A stretch of DNA of 64,000 bases from Lachnospiraceae bacterium (GTDB taxonomy: Bacteria; Bacillota; Clostridia; Lachnospirales; Lachnospiraceae), in the NCBI GenBank assembly GCA_022510745.1, contig JAFLSY010000013.1, forward strand, positions 1-64,000, given 5' to 3'. The notes under the pieces were generated by a model. The model was not told the origin of the DNA and searched no databases. It worked only from the letters and a program-made list of their open reading frames with translations. Below, in pieces: positions 17,714 to 26,859 of this stretch (position 1 is its first letter; each line of letters begins with the position of its first letter). A program made the translations under genes and the position numbers.

Positions 17714-18265
17714 CTATGTGATGATTGTTCCGGATGGGTCATACACGTTACCATCCGGTTGTATTGCATTATTCCAAACCTTCTGAACTTGACCAGCTGC
17801 ATAGGAAGGTCTGCTTGTAGCATATGGTTTCCGCTGATTACCATTATGTTCCATTCTCTGGACAATTGCAACCCTTTTTCCCGCACCGATCTCATCAGCC
17901 TGATACTCCAGCCCGGGGTCCGTGTTCAGCGCCACCCCACTGGAATGCATGGCATTGGCACGGACAGCCCCTAACTTTTGCTGTACCACATGCCCTAGTT
18001 CATGGGGCAGATGGCGTTCCTGTCCGGGCCCAATCTCCACCTCATTTCCCTTGGTGTATGCCCATGCATCCAGTTTCGCAGGCAAAGCCGAGTTGTAATG
18101 CACCCGCACATCATCCAAAGATATCCCTGTGCTCTGTTCCAGGCGTTCCTTCAACTGTGCAGGAATTCCTGTACGGTTTTCTTTTCCAGCAGACTGTTTA
18201 TCGTTCCGTACAGCAGAATCCATACTACTTTTTGCTTTCTCCATTCTCATGCTCATCCCATTCAT
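17714..18265 (-). CDS. DUF4157 eCIS effector, truncated at the start of a GH-E/HNH nuclease domain
   Basis: The 183-residue protein carries the DUF4157 domain (residues about 32-130), which marks cargo of extracellular contractile injection systems. It contains the zinc-protease-like HELGH at 88-92 and EYQADEIG near 120. The last 25 residues (VWNNAIQPDGNVYDPSGTII) match the opening of GH-E family HNH-type nuclease toxins as I know them. Translation stops at a TAG that replaces an expected tryptophan codon. Behind it the frame reads DISKLRVGQ and then jumps into immunity-gene sequence, so the catalytic part is deleted. It overlaps nothing and follows the AAA ATPase by 17 bp. The HELGH part may still be made; toxin activity should be lost. 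Confidence 0.75.
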   Translation of the reverse strand: MNGMSMRMEKAKSSMDSAVRNDKQSAGKENRTGIPAQLKERLEQSTGISLDDVRVHYNSALPAKLDAWAYTKGNEVEIGPGQERHLPHELGHVVQQKLGAVRANAMHSSGVALNTDPGLEYQADEIGAGKRVAIVQRMEHNGNQRKPYATSRPSYAAGQVQKVWNNAIQPDGNVYDPSGTIIT

Positions 18266-18282
18266 ACCAATCTCCTCCTCTT

Positions 18283-20301
18283 TTACATTATTAAGTACTC
18301 ATACTCGCCCCACATTCCTTCGGAAACAGGCCGTTCCATCTTCTCATACTCTGCCTTAACGGCCTGCAGCAGATGCTCCATACCCAACTTCCTTTTCTCA
18401 TAAACAGCCGCCGCACAGGCGCAAAACACTACATTTTTTATCATACCTCCGCTGAACTCAAACTGCGCTGCCAGATAACCTATATCCACCCCTTCCCGCA
18501 GCTGTTGTGCCGGAAGGCTGCTCTCCCAAATGCTGTACCGGATTTCCTCTCCCGGCATTTCATATTTCAAGACATATTTCATCCTTCGCAAAAAAGCTTT
18601 GTCGATATTGTTATAGAAATTAGTGGACAATATCACAATTCCTTCAAACTGCTCAATACGCTGCAGAATATAAGCGACCTCCATATTCGCATAACGGTCC
18701 TTGCTCTCCGTGACCTCTCCACGCTTGCCAAATAACGCATCTGCCTCATCAAAGAACAAAACCACATTCGTTTTCTCCGCAAAGGAAAAAATCTCCTCCA
18801 AATGCTTTTCCGTCTCACCGATATACTTATCCATCACACCGGAGAGATCCACCTGATAAAGCGGGATTCCCAACTCACCTGCGATTATCCGGGCAGTCAT
18901 GGTTTTTCCGGTTCCGGGTGGACCGGAGAGCATCACCGTCACTGCTCGGCCGTAAGGGTACTGCTTTCCCAATCCCCACTCCTCAAAGATCCTGTAGCCA
19001 TCCATGGCGCTGCTGCAGATTTGTTCTAATGTTCCCCGCACCTCATCAGGCACCTTTAAATCGGTAAATCTCTCCGTGGGATACGAAATACTTCCCAACC
19101 CTTTCCCGCTTTTGCTACTGAGTAATTGGGTAGCAATACGTGTAAAATCCTGCTCCGTTTTACTGCCATCCTGCTGCCACAGCTCTATCGCTCCCGCTAT
19201 CTCTACTGCCGACAGACGATAACGGACTGAATAGCGCACGCAATCAATGGAGAGTCCATACATGGCAGAAAATCCCTCAAAAACCTGCTGACGTTCTTCT
19301 CTGGTAAGGGACTTTAATTCCACCCTTTTCCTTATCCACTCACCGTTAGAAAAAGAAAACTTTCCCTCTGTGCACAAAAGAATCGGAATACCCATATCCA
19401 GAAGCGGCTCCATCACATTTCTAAAGAAATCTTCTTCCGTCACCTGCCATTCCGTAAAAAGCCCCTCCTTCAGACCATACAGACAAAGCATGCCCCTTTG
19501 CCAGAACAGTTCTCTTATCAGTTCGCCCCTATGTTCTTCCGCTGTTTCTGTAAAAAACCCCTTACATCTATCAGCGGATATCAAAAACAGGTTCTGTTCC
19601 AGCAAACGTGCGATATGCTTTGCTAAAAAACGTCTGCCTCCGCTGCCGGCAATCTGCAGCACAGTCCGGGACTTTCCTGCTGCCAGCCACTCCGCACACT
19701 CATTTGCTTTCTCCTGATACACAAACATGGGATGGAGCGGTTCCTTGCAAAGAAACCATTCTCCGTTCCCAAAAACAGGGTACTGATGCATATCCATCCC
19801 TTTGTTTGCATCTTTCTCCACAAATAAATATGCTAAAAGCCGATGGTCTGCTTCGATTGCGGCGTAAGATAAAGGAACCTTGTTCCAGTCAATCCGGCAA
19901 ATCTTTTGTAGTTTATTCAGTCTGGATACAACTTCCTCATAGGGCGGACAAAAACTACCCTCCAGTTCAAATGCAAGCTGAACGGTGGCAGCATTTCCGG
20001 TAAAATAATTTAGGTAAGTCCCAAACTCCGGTACGCATGTGGCAGCAAGGCAGAGATCAAGCGCCGTATGTACTACCGGGTCCACATCTTCTTCCTCCCC
20101 GATCAGCTTAAGCAATGACCAATAGCGAGTTGCTTGCAGCCCTTCACTGCGTTCCAAGATTGCCAATGCATCATCGGTAAGGCGCTCTGTTAATATTTTC
20201 AGATAAGGAAAACGCTCAAAACTGTTTGTTCTTTCTGTCTCTTCGAAATAGAAATAGGTGCGTACCATCACTGCATATATGGCGGTTTCCAAAAAGTTCA
20301 T
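18283..20301 (-). CDS. eCIS AAA+ ATPase (Afp15/Pvc15-like)
   Basis: A 672-residue protein with an N-terminal helical region and a C-terminal AAA+ module. Walker A is GPPGTGKTMTARIIAGELGI at about residues 460-480, Walker B with sensor is VVLFFDEADALFGKRGEV, and an arginine-finger region follows (STNFYNNIDKAFLRRMKYVL). This is the standard eCIS ATPase. In Photorhabdus and Serratia systems its homologue is needed to load effectors or assemble the particle. Here it is upstream of the DUF4157 effector in a separate unit ahead of the structural genes, whereas Afp15 lies at the distal end. It has its own promoter region upstream. Confidence 0.9.
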   Translation of the reverse strand: MNFLETAIYAVMVRTYFYFEETERTNSFERFPYLKILTERLTDDALAILERSEGLQATRYWSLLKLIGEEEDVDPVVHTALDLCLAATCVPEFGTYLNYFTGNAATVQLAFELEGSFCPPYEEVVSRLNKLQKICRIDWNKVPLSYAAIEADHRLLAYLFVEKDANKGMDMHQYPVFGNGEWFLCKEPLHPMFVYQEKANECAEWLAAGKSRTVLQIAGSGGRRFLAKHIARLLEQNLFLISADRCKGFFTETAEEHRGELIRELFWQRGMLCLYGLKEGLFTEWQVTEEDFFRNVMEPLLDMGIPILLCTEGKFSFSNGEWIRKRVELKSLTREERQQVFEGFSAMYGLSIDCVRYSVRYRLSAVEIAGAIELWQQDGSKTEQDFTRIATQLLSSKSGKGLGSISYPTERFTDLKVPDEVRGTLEQICSSAMDGYRIFEEWGLGKQYPYGRAVTVMLSGPPGTGKTMTARIIAGELGIPLYQVDLSGVMDKYIGETEKHLEEIFSFAEKTNVVLFFDEADALFGKRGEVTESKDRYANMEVAYILQRIEQFEGIVILSTNFYNNIDKAFLRRMKYVLKYEMPGEEIRYSIWESSLPAQQLREGVDIGYLAAQFEFSGGMIKNVVFCACAAAVYEKRKLGMEHLLQAVKAEYEKMERPVSEGMWGEYEYLIM

Positions 20302-20381
20302 ACACTTTCTTCTCCCAATCCGTCTTTTGCTATTTAGTATATTGGTGGAATATAACCAAACCTATAAACATTGAAAGGTAA

Positions 20382-20427
20382 ATAAAAAAGAGGCCTTCCA
20401 AAGCTTGAAGCCTTGGAAGCTGCCTCC
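20382..20427 (-). terminator. Terminator behind the C39-like peptidase gene
   Basis: A stem of AGGC.TTCCAA.GC arms with a short TTGA-type loop, followed on the minus strand by a run of T, ends the 20468-21202 gene and separates it from the AAA ATPase gene. Confidence 0.6.
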
Positions 20428-20467
20428 TATTCCATATATCTATATTTGATTATTCTTTTCTTGCTTA

Positions 20468-21202
20468 TTAGTTACTGATTTCTCCCTTCGCTATCCCAAT
20501 CAGATAAATCAGTTTCGCTTCCTTTCCAGATATATGCTTGATTGCATCCGAAAGAGACTTGTAAGGAGCACTCGCAACGTACCTGCCGTTTTCATCCTTA
20601 CGATATGCATTGTGGAGGACATATCCGCTCCCATCTTCCTTGGTAATGCATACCGTGTGAATCTGTGCGGTAATATCGTTTGCATCATTATATACCGTGA
20701 CAATCAAAACCTGACTCTTCCTGTCAACCATATGCAAAGATTCTTCGTCGTCTTTATCCGTCGCTGTAACCCAAAAACCGTTTCTTTTAAAATAAGCTTC
20801 TATTGCCCGTGGGGATACGCCAAATTCTCCCCGCAGCGCAGAACCGCGAGACTCATACTCTGAAATCAGCTTAGCCATCGACTCCGCAGAACTCGTTCCT
20901 GTCAACGCTTTCAGTGCATTGAAGGTGGCAATGATCTCACAGCCGGAATACCCCATATTATGATGGGCGCCCATCCCGTACATAATCTGTCCCCACTCAT
21001 TCTGATTTTCAATATATGCGGACGGTACGCTAAAAAAATCCCAACCGGTATTATTTAGCTGCACTATATTGCTGTTATAGTTCTTCTCTCTGTTCTTCTT
21101 TGATACGGGAACCCATGTGAACATCTGATATATCCTAAGTACAGTGCGATTGCTGATATGCTTTGGAATAAATGACACAAAAAAGGATTTTATGCTATTC
21201 AT
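20468..21202 (-). CDS. C39-like papain-fold cysteine peptidase
   Basis: A 244-residue protein. The segment MGAHHNMGYSGCEIIATFNA has the C39-like pattern with a probable nucleophile cysteine. AQIHTVCITKEDGSGYVLHN supplies a probable histidine and a following Asn/Asp. There is no clear signal peptide; the first 45 residues are basic and amphipathic. It is a single-gene unit with its own terminator, immediately upstream of the eCIS ATPase. It might be a second effector, a processing enzyme or an unrelated housekeeping protein. The peptidase fold is fairly well supported, the link to the eCIS is only positional. Confidence 0.55.
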   Translation of the reverse strand: MNSIKSFFVSFIPKHISNRTVLRIYQMFTWVPVSKKNREKNYNSNIVQLNNTGWDFFSVPSAYIENQNEWGQIMYGMGAHHNMGYSGCEIIATFNALKALTGTSSAESMAKLISEYESRGSALRGEFGVSPRAIEAYFKRNGFWVTATDKDDEESLHMVDRKSQVLIVTVYNDANDITAQIHTVCITKEDGSGYVLHNAYRKDENGRYVASAPYKSLSDAIKHISGKEAKLIYLIGIAKGEISN

Positions 21203-21271
21203 ATTCTGACCCCCTATTCAGATAAACACTTTTCACCCTAAACAATGGTTTTCTTTATTTTACCATAGTAT

Positions 21272-22432
21272 CTAATCCACATCCAGCATGATTTCCTTAA
21301 CAGAAATCTTTCTGATACGATTGGCGCAAGTATACAGGAACCATTCATAGAGCACCGCAAAGGACAATAGAGTAACCAAACAGACCGGTACATCAAAATG
21401 GTATTCCGGCACATTCTCCACATTTCGAAATACCAGAGAAACCATAATTCGCAGCAGTACATACTGATACACGGTCCCCACCGCAAAGCCGATATAGGCC
21501 ACGGGACGGTAGCCGCCTAATATTGCCCGTCTGCAGGTATCAAAGGAATATCCGAACGCCCGCATTAAAGCAATGGTCTTTCGATTTCCGCCCAGCACCG
21601 TGGTAACTGCTAAAAACAACGTGACAACAGCTAAGAGAATACCGATTCCAAACATCATAGCTGCCATCATAAAGCTGGACAGGTCTTTCATACTGGCGGA
21701 CATCTGCACCATATCGGCATAGCAAAAGGAAGCAAAGGCAATAAAGAATACCAATGTTTTCCGGCTGCGCAGAGTGCTTTTTCCCAATTCCTTTAAAAAG
21801 GGCTGTTCCGATTCCTTTGTATGCCCCGCATGTGGTTTTACCGACATTGCCTTTCCGTTTTCCCGTTCTTTTAGCAATGCTAATACGGGAGTTTTCAGTC
21901 TTAAATAACCATAGAATACTGACAAAAGCGCAAAGAAAGCCGCAGGCAGTAAAGTCAGGCAGAATGCGGTAACGGGATGAAAATGAATACCGAACTCAGG
22001 CAGCAGATGTTCCTCATTCTGTACCGCATAAAACTGCGGCATCAAACACCATGCACCGGCATAGCCTGCCGCTGTTCCCAGCAAAACACTGAAACCAAAG
22101 CGCCAAAAGCCCTTGGCGATATTCCAGTCGGAATACCCCAGTGCCTTTAAAATGCCCAATTCCTTTCTGTGACTGTCGATATACTGCTTGATGTAAAAAA
22201 AGAGCATTACCACCGTAGTAAGCAGCAGGCAGCCACCGCTGACCGCACAGACTACCTTTCCGGTCATAAGAAGTGCCTGATACAACTGCTGCATGGGCCC
22301 TTCCAAAATCAGATTTTCGATTCCTTTTAAATCTGCATTGTAGTTAAAAAAAAGCGTACAGACAAACACCGCACAGGCGGCAAGAATGAATACGCCCAAC
22401 ATTTTAAAAATATCTTTTTTCCCTACGATCAT
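21272..22432 (-). CDS. FtsX-family ABC transporter permease
   Basis: The 386-residue membrane protein has about eight hydrophobic segments in two FtsX blocks. The conserved YIDSHRKELGILKALGYSDW is in the first, and TTVLGGNRKTIALMRAFGYS in the second. It lacks the large extracellular domain of MacB-type permeases and is compact. It starts 4 bp behind the ATPase stop, so ATPase and permease form one transporter, probably for export of a peptide or lipid or for drug resistance. Both blocks look intact. Confidence 0.8.
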   Translation of the reverse strand: MIVGKKDIFKMLGVFILAACAVFVCTLFFNYNADLKGIENLILEGPMQQLYQALLMTGKVVCAVSGGCLLLTTVVMLFFYIKQYIDSHRKELGILKALGYSDWNIAKGFWRFGFSVLLGTAAGYAGAWCLMPQFYAVQNEEHLLPEFGIHFHPVTAFCLTLLPAAFFALLSVFYGYLRLKTPVLALLKERENGKAMSVKPHAGHTKESEQPFLKELGKSTLRSRKTLVFFIAFASFCYADMVQMSASMKDLSSFMMAAMMFGIGILLAVVTLFLAVTTVLGGNRKTIALMRAFGYSFDTCRRAILGGYRPVAYIGFAVGTVYQYVLLRIMVSLVFRNVENVPEYHFDVPVCLVTLLSFAVLYEWFLYTCANRIRKISVKEIMLDVD

Positions 22433-22436
22433 CCCT

Positions 22437-23129
22437 CTACCATCCTATTTCATAAGCTGATTTCTGTTCCGCATTTTGATAAATGTCAACTATTTTTCCA
22501 CTGCTCATTTTCATGACGGTATCAGCCATATCCGCAATATTGACGTTGTGCGTCACCATGATCACGGTAAATCCCAGCAGCTTCTGCATTTTACATATAT
22601 AGTCCAGTACCATTCTGCCTGTTTCTTCATCCAAGGCTCCTGTTGGCTCATCCAGAAAAAGTACCCTTGGCTTCTTGGCAAGTGCCCTCGCTACCGAAAC
22701 CCTCTGCTGCTCCCCTCCACTGAGTTCATAAGGGTATTTATGCAGCTTTTCACCCAGCCCTACGGCTTCAATTATCTTCCTATATTCCTTATTCCCGGCC
22801 AAATCCGCACCCATCTTTACATTTTTATCTACAGTCAGATTCGACAGCAGATAATACTGTTGGAAAATAAAACCTATCTTTTCCTTTCTGAATACAGTCA
22901 ACTGCTCATCGGAATAATCGGCAATATCTTCCCCATCATAGCTTATACTTCCCCCATCCGGCTTCTCCAGTCCCGAAAGTACATTTAGCAACGTAGACTT
23001 ACCCGATCCCGACGGACCTAACAGCACTACAAAATCCCCGTCGTTCACACACAAAGAAACTCCTTTTAATACAGGAAAGCGGACATCTTTTTCCCCATAT
23101 TCTTTGTAAATGTCTTTCACCTTTATCAT
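22437..23129 (-). CDS. ABC transporter ATP-binding protein (LolD/MacB type)
   Basis: A 230-residue ATPase with Walker A ([20 protein letters not shown]), Q-loop ([15 protein letters not shown]), signature ([20 protein letters not shown]), Walker B ([17 protein letters not shown]) and H-loop (VIMVTHN). All catalytic motifs are intact. Its start overlaps the TetR stop by 4 bp, and the permease follows at once, giving a TetR-ATPase-permease operon. Confidence 0.9.
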   Translation of the reverse strand: MIKVKDIYKEYGEKDVRFPVLKGVSLCVNDGDFVVLLGPSGSGKSTLLNVLSGLEKPDGGSISYDGEDIADYSDEQLTVFRKEKIGFIFQQYYLLSNLTVDKNVKMGADLAGNKEYRKIIEAVGLGEKLHKYPYELSGGEQQRVSVARALAKKPRVLFLDEPTGALDEETGRMVLDYICKMQKLLGFTVIMVTHNVNIADMADTVMKMSSGKIVDIYQNAEQKSAYEIGW

Positions 23130-23704
23130 AATGTTCCACTCCTCTTTACTTTTTCTAACAGACTCTTAAAAATTTCCGTCATCATGGTCTGAATCTCCTC
23201 CCCGCTGAAACGGCAGACCTTGGTCGCACATAAGGTGGCAATGCCGTGGGTGTATATCCAGAGATGCTGATAAAGCCTTCTGGCCATTTCTTCCTCCAGC
23301 CCATAAGGTTTCTGCACCGACTGTAAAATCGCTTCATAGTTCTCATCCAAAACAGGCAAAATATGCTCTAAATCCGCTCCCTTTTCCTGTTCGTTCATAA
23401 ACAGCAGCTGAAATAATTTGGGTTCTTCACAGGCAAAACGTATGTATGCACTGCCCACACCCCGAAAGGCCAAGTCTTCTTTTAATCCTTCGGTTACATA
23501 TTCCTTATACAGACTTTTCGCCTTTTTGATCAGTTCTTCCTTTACTTCTTCCATGTTTTGAAAGACTGTAAAGATCGGCCTTGCGGAACTGCCCAGTCTT
23601 GCGCCCAACTCCCTGGCTCTCACTGCTTCGATGCCCTGTTCCCGTACCAGTTGTATGGCGGCAAGGATAATTTCATCCCTTGTAAACTTAGATTTCGGCG
23701 GCAT
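23126..23704 (-). CDS. TetR/AcrR-family transcriptional regulator
   Basis: The 192-residue protein has an N-terminal TetR helix-turn-helix (KFTRDEIILAAIQLVREQGI, then EAVRARELGARLGSSARPIF) and an all-helical ligand-binding part. The resemblance to WHG-type TetR proteins is visible in the C-terminal part. It is the first gene of the ABC transporter operon and very likely represses it; a short palindrome lies upstream. Confidence 0.85.
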   Translation of the reverse strand: MPPKSKFTRDEIILAAIQLVREQGIEAVRARELGARLGSSARPIFTVFQNMEEVKEELIKKAKSLYKEYVTEGLKEDLAFRGVGSAYIRFACEEPKLFQLLFMNEQEKGADLEHILPVLDENYEAILQSVQKPYGLEEEMARRLYQHLWIYTHGIATLCATKVCRFSGEEIQTMMTEIFKSLLEKVKRSGTL

Positions 23705-23724
23705 GACTTCCTCCTCTCTATTTG

Positions 23725-23736
23725 AAACAGTTGTTT
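23725..23736. promoter_or_regulatory. Candidate operator of the TetR-ABC operon
   Basis: The sequence AAACAGTTGTTT is an inverted repeat of AAACA around GT, 21 bp before the TetR start. Similar words (CTTGTTTTAT) follow nearby. Its role as operator is inferred from position. Confidence 0.3.
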
Positions 23737-23810
23737 TAAATCACTTGTTTTATTATAAAAAGACCGGAATGCTTTGTCAAGTGCTTTCTATCATTTGGTA
23801 GATTGCATGC

Positions 23811-23840
23811 AAAAAGCTGCAGGTTTTACTCTGCAGCTTT
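23811..23840 (-). terminator. Terminator behind the aldo/keto reductase gene
   Basis: A perfect 10-bp stem, AAAGCTGCAG/CTGCAGCTTT, with an 8-base loop and a T run on the minus strand, lies about 50 bp behind the reductase stop. Confidence 0.8.
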
Positions 23841-23887
23841 CATGTATCAAATGTATCAAAATCTGACTTTTATAAAATTATAGCCTT

Positions 23888-25021
23888 TTATCCATTCAAC
23901 TTAGCATGAAAATCAGACATGGCCTCTGAAATCTTAATCTGCTGGGGACATACAGCCTCACAGCTTTTACAGCCCACACAAGCGGAAGGCTGCTTATCTT
24001 CAGGTACCGCCATCAATGCCATGGGTGCAAGGAAACCTCCGCCGGAAAAACTATGCTCGTTATAGAGTTCCAGCAGAGAAGGAATGTCAAGGCCCTTCGG
24101 GCAATGGCTGACACAGTAATGGCAGGCCGTGCAAGGTAATACGATCTTCTTTGTCATATCCTCCGCGATCTCATAAAGTGCCTGCATTTCCACAGCACTT
24201 AAAGGCTGCTCGGTTTCATAGGTACGGATATTCTCTTTCAGCTGATTTAAGTCGGACATACCGGACAGCACTACCACTACCTCAGGAAGCGACTGCAGGA
24301 AACGGAATGCCCACGCAGGAACACCTTCTTCGGGACGAAGTGCTTTTAATTTTGCGGCATGCTCTTCGGATAACGCTGCCAGACGGCCGCCCCGCAGCGG
24401 CTCCATAACCCAGACAGGAATATGGTATTCTTTTAACAACTCCAACTTTGCTTTGGCGTCCTGAAACTCCCAGTCCAGCCAGTTTAACTGAATCTGGCAG
24501 AATTCCATATCTTTGCCGTAAGCCTCTAAAAAGCGCTTCATCACCTCGTAGCTGCCATGTGCGGAAAATCCCAGATGTCTGATCCGTCCTGCTTCCCGCT
24601 GCTTCTTTAAATAAGCATGGATGCCGTATTTTTCATCCAGATAAGCGTCAATATTCATTTCACAGACATTGTGGAATAAGTAAAAGTCAAAGTATTCCGT
24701 ACGGCACTTCTTAAGCTGCTCCTCAAAAATAGCCTCCACTTTGTCCATATTGGAAAGGTCGTAGCCCGGAAACTTGGTTGCCAGATAATAGCTGTCTCTG
24801 GGGTATTTGCTCAGTAATTTTCCCAACACCAGCTCCGAATTTCCGTCATGATACCCCCATGCCGTATCGTAATAGTTGATGCCCTGCTCCATCGCATAAG
24901 CCACCATTTTTTCTGCCGCCGCTTCATCAATCCGGGCATCATTGCCGTCTATGACGGGTAGGCGCATGCCGCCCAGACCGAGAGCGGATAATTTTAAATC
25001 TTGAAATTCTTTATAAACCAC
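23888..25021 (-). CDS. Aldo/keto reductase with C-terminal 4Fe-4S ferredoxin domain
   Basis: A 377-residue protein. The first 270 residues are an aldo/keto reductase barrel: SALGLGGMRLPVI, YAMEQGINYYDTAWGYHDGN and RHLGFSAHGSYEVMKRFLEA. The C-terminus has two cysteine clusters (CTACHYCVSHCPKGLD and CVGCKSCEAVCPQQI), suited to two 4Fe-4S clusters. This two-domain family is common in anaerobic Firmicutes; the substrate is not known. Single gene with its own terminator. Confidence 0.9.
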   Translation of the reverse strand: MVYKEFQDLKLSALGLGGMRLPVIDGNDARIDEAAAEKMVAYAMEQGINYYDTAWGYHDGNSELVLGKLLSKYPRDSYYLATKFPGYDLSNMDKVEAIFEEQLKKCRTEYFDFYLFHNVCEMNIDAYLDEKYGIHAYLKKQREAGRIRHLGFSAHGSYEVMKRFLEAYGKDMEFCQIQLNWLDWEFQDAKAKLELLKEYHIPVWVMEPLRGGRLAALSEEHAAKLKALRPEEGVPAWAFRFLQSLPEVVVVLSGMSDLNQLKENIRTYETEQPLSAVEMQALYEIAEDMTKKIVLPCTACHYCVSHCPKGLDIPSLLELYNEHSFSGGGFLAPMALMAVPEDKQPSACVGCKSCEAVCPQQIKISEAMSDFHAKLNG

Positions 25022-25045
25022 CTGCTCGTACCTCCCTATGACCTT

Positions 25046-25879
25046 CTAATCCCGATTAATATCCTCTTCCAGTTTGCCAGCCAATACAACTGTATTCTCC
25101 AATATTTCCTGAATGGAACTGATATTGCCCCTATAATCATTAGCAAAGGCACTGGCATCTTTAATGGAAGAAATGATCGTAGTCAGATGCTCCATGATCG
25201 TGCTCAGGGTGACCTTAATTTCCGATGCGGATTTACCGCTGTCATTCGCCAGTTTTCCCATTTCCGTCGCGACAACCGCAAAACCGCGCCCATACTCGCC
25301 GCTACGCGCCGCTTCAATGGAAGCGTTCAACGCCAGAATATTGGAACGGGAAGCATTTCCGTTGATATTGTTTACAACATTTACTGCATTATGTACATCG
25401 CTCTCTACACTGGTGGTAAGCTGATCCATATCGGATAAGAGTTTGAACAAATTCTCAATTCCACCCATCAACTCCTGCAAAGACCCTTGAATGCTGCTCA
25501 CCGACTCCTGAAATTGTGTTGTGATTTTTGCCATCTCTTCTTTCACATCCACAGAATAGGTGCAGGTAATACAGCCCACTACATTCCCGCCGTCCTTAAT
25601 GGGAACCAGATCACCTTCAAATCCTTCTCCCATAACCTCCGGCGGCAGACAGTTGTGCTTGGTTCTTCCGGTTCTTAACACCTCAGAGAGCGCACCGCTG
25701 GGATCCCGAAAGTGGTCTCCGATATTCATGATCGGTCTCTTCCCCTCCGGGATAGCATAACCAAGTATTACTCCTTGTGCATCCATGACCGTGAGATAAA
25801 CATCCTTCGAAAATAATTGCTTTATCACAGGAAGCTCATCCACATAGACTCTTAACTTTTCGTTCATTTCACCATACAT
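25046..25879 (-). CDS. Soluble methyl-accepting chemotaxis-type signalling protein with N-terminal sensor domain
   Basis: I use the ATG at 25879 behind GGAGG, giving 277 residues. The N-terminal 130 residues form a PAS/GAF-like sensor domain ([20 protein letters not shown], then [20 protein letters not shown]). The C-terminal part has the chemoreceptor hairpin tip ([20 protein letters not shown], then [20 protein letters not shown]). There is no membrane segment, so it is cytoplasmic. The signalling core is short, so it may act in signalling other than flagellar motility. It lies 24 bp upstream of the aldo/keto reductase and may share its transcript. Confidence 0.8.
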   Translation of the reverse strand: MYGEMNEKLRVYVDELPVIKQLFSKDVYLTVMDAQGVILGYAIPEGKRPIMNIGDHFRDPSGALSEVLRTGRTKHNCLPPEVMGEGFEGDLVPIKDGGNVVGCITCTYSVDVKEEMAKITTQFQESVSSIQGSLQELMGGIENLFKLLSDMDQLTTSVESDVHNAVNVVNNINGNASRSNILALNASIEAARSGEYGRGFAVVATEMGKLANDSGKSASEIKVTLSTIMEHLTTIISSIKDASAFANDYRGNISSIQEILENTVVLAGKLEEDINRD

Positions 25880-25921
25880 ATTAGGTCCCTCCATTAAAAT
25901 TTTATAATGATAATTTTTCCT

Positions 25922-26170
25922 CTAATCCATTAAAAACGCATTCCACACATTCACGCTGGAGGCCGCCTTTTTTAACTCGGTCAGTTCTCTGCGCATGTAA
26001 TTTTCCATCTCTGCAACCTCTTCTTCAGTAAAATCCTTGGCGGATGTCATGATGCATTCCGGAATTTTCCCCTCGGCAATTCTTTCTCCATCCTGAAAAA
26101 CCACAAAAGCATACTGTTTTCCATCTTTGCTGCATACCGGGGATACTGATATTTTCCAGCTTCCATCCAT
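25922..26170 (-). CDS. Small hypothetical protein (82 aa)
   Basis: An 82-residue soluble protein, not recognised. The first half is beta-like (GSWKISVSPVCSKDGKQYAF) and the second helical with acidic and basic residues (TEEEVAEMENYMRRELTELK). It lies between the phosphoesterase and the sensor gene, 23 bp behind the former, so probably in one operon. Confidence 0.55.
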   Translation of the reverse strand: MDGSWKISVSPVCSKDGKQYAFVVFQDGERIAEGKIPECIMTSAKDFTEEEVAEMENYMRRELTELKKAASSVNVWNAFLMD

Positions 26171-26193
26171 TTTCCCGCCACTCCCTTCACCTG

Positions 26194-26859
26194 CTAAAGC
26201 CCCAGTTTTGACATGATCCCGTCCGCGTCAACTCCCGGGTGTGTCAGGTATAGCCTGCATATCTGCTCCGAAAGTTCTTTTGATAAGTGAAACCGCTTAG
26301 CCAGCTGCTCCACCGAAACACCTTTATCAATTTCCTTCATAATGGCCGGCAGATATTTTTTGACCGCATCCGCAGTGATTTCAGTATCCGGTTTCTGCTC
26401 CGCAGCATTTATATCAATCCTTTCAATCCGGATTGTTCCGTCGTCTTCAATATAGAGCATTGCCATGGTAATCGGAAGCCTGAACCTGCGCGGTCCACAG
26501 CTTCCCGGATTCAGCCAGATTCTGCCGTCAATATGCTTTTCCTCATATTTGTGGGAATGCCCGTAAATAATCAAGTCATACGACTCAAGCGCTCGGTCAA
26601 TCTGCTTCTGATTGTGAATCATGTAAACCCGGATTCCGATATCGTCTATATCCTGTGTGAGCGGTATGGTCTCTGCCCATTCCTTATCTGCATTTCCGCG
26701 TACAAAACAGGTAGGGGCAATTCGATTCAGTTCCTCTACAACAAAAGGCGTATGGATATCTCCCGCATGGAAAATCCTGTCACAGCCCTGCAGGTGCTTT
26801 TTGACCTCCTCCCGCAACAGACCATGCGTATCCGCTATTACACCGATTCGACAGCCCAA
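26194..26859 (-). CDS. Metallophosphoesterase (YfcE/MJ0936-type)
   Basis: I choose the TTG at 26859, which has AGGGAGG at good distance; the upstream ATG at 26880 lacks a site. The 221-residue protein has the calcineurin-like metal motifs RIGVIADTHG, FHAGDI, VRGNADKEW and YGHSHKYE. The C-terminal 60 residues are an added helical domain (EIDKGVSVEQLAKRFHLSKE) resembling a helix-turn-helix. Likely a phosphodiesterase acting on small nucleotides. Confidence 0.82.
   Translation of the reverse strand: MGCRIGVIADTHGLLREEVKKHLQGCDRIFHAGDIHTPFVVEELNRIAPTCFVRGNADKEWAETIPLTQDIDDIGIRVYMIHNQKQIDRALESYDLIIYGHSHKYEEKHIDGRIWLNPGSCGPRRFRLPITMAMLYIEDDGTIRIERIDINAAEQKPDTEITADAVKKYLPAIMKEIDKGVSVEQLAKRFHLSKELSEQICRLYLTHPGVDADGIMSKLGL

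Noticed and set aside
1..20301. Type VI secretion system
   Set aside because: There are no TssJ, TssL, TssM or ClpV-type genes; the AAA+ ATPase, LysM adaptor and DUF4157 cargo are eCIS features, and the host is likely Gram-positive.
1..20301. R-type tailocin or myophage remnant
   Set aside because: No holin or lysin adjoins the contractile genes in view, and AAA+ ATPase, DUF4157 and BTAD regulator point to eCIS. The left edge is not visible, so a small doubt remains.
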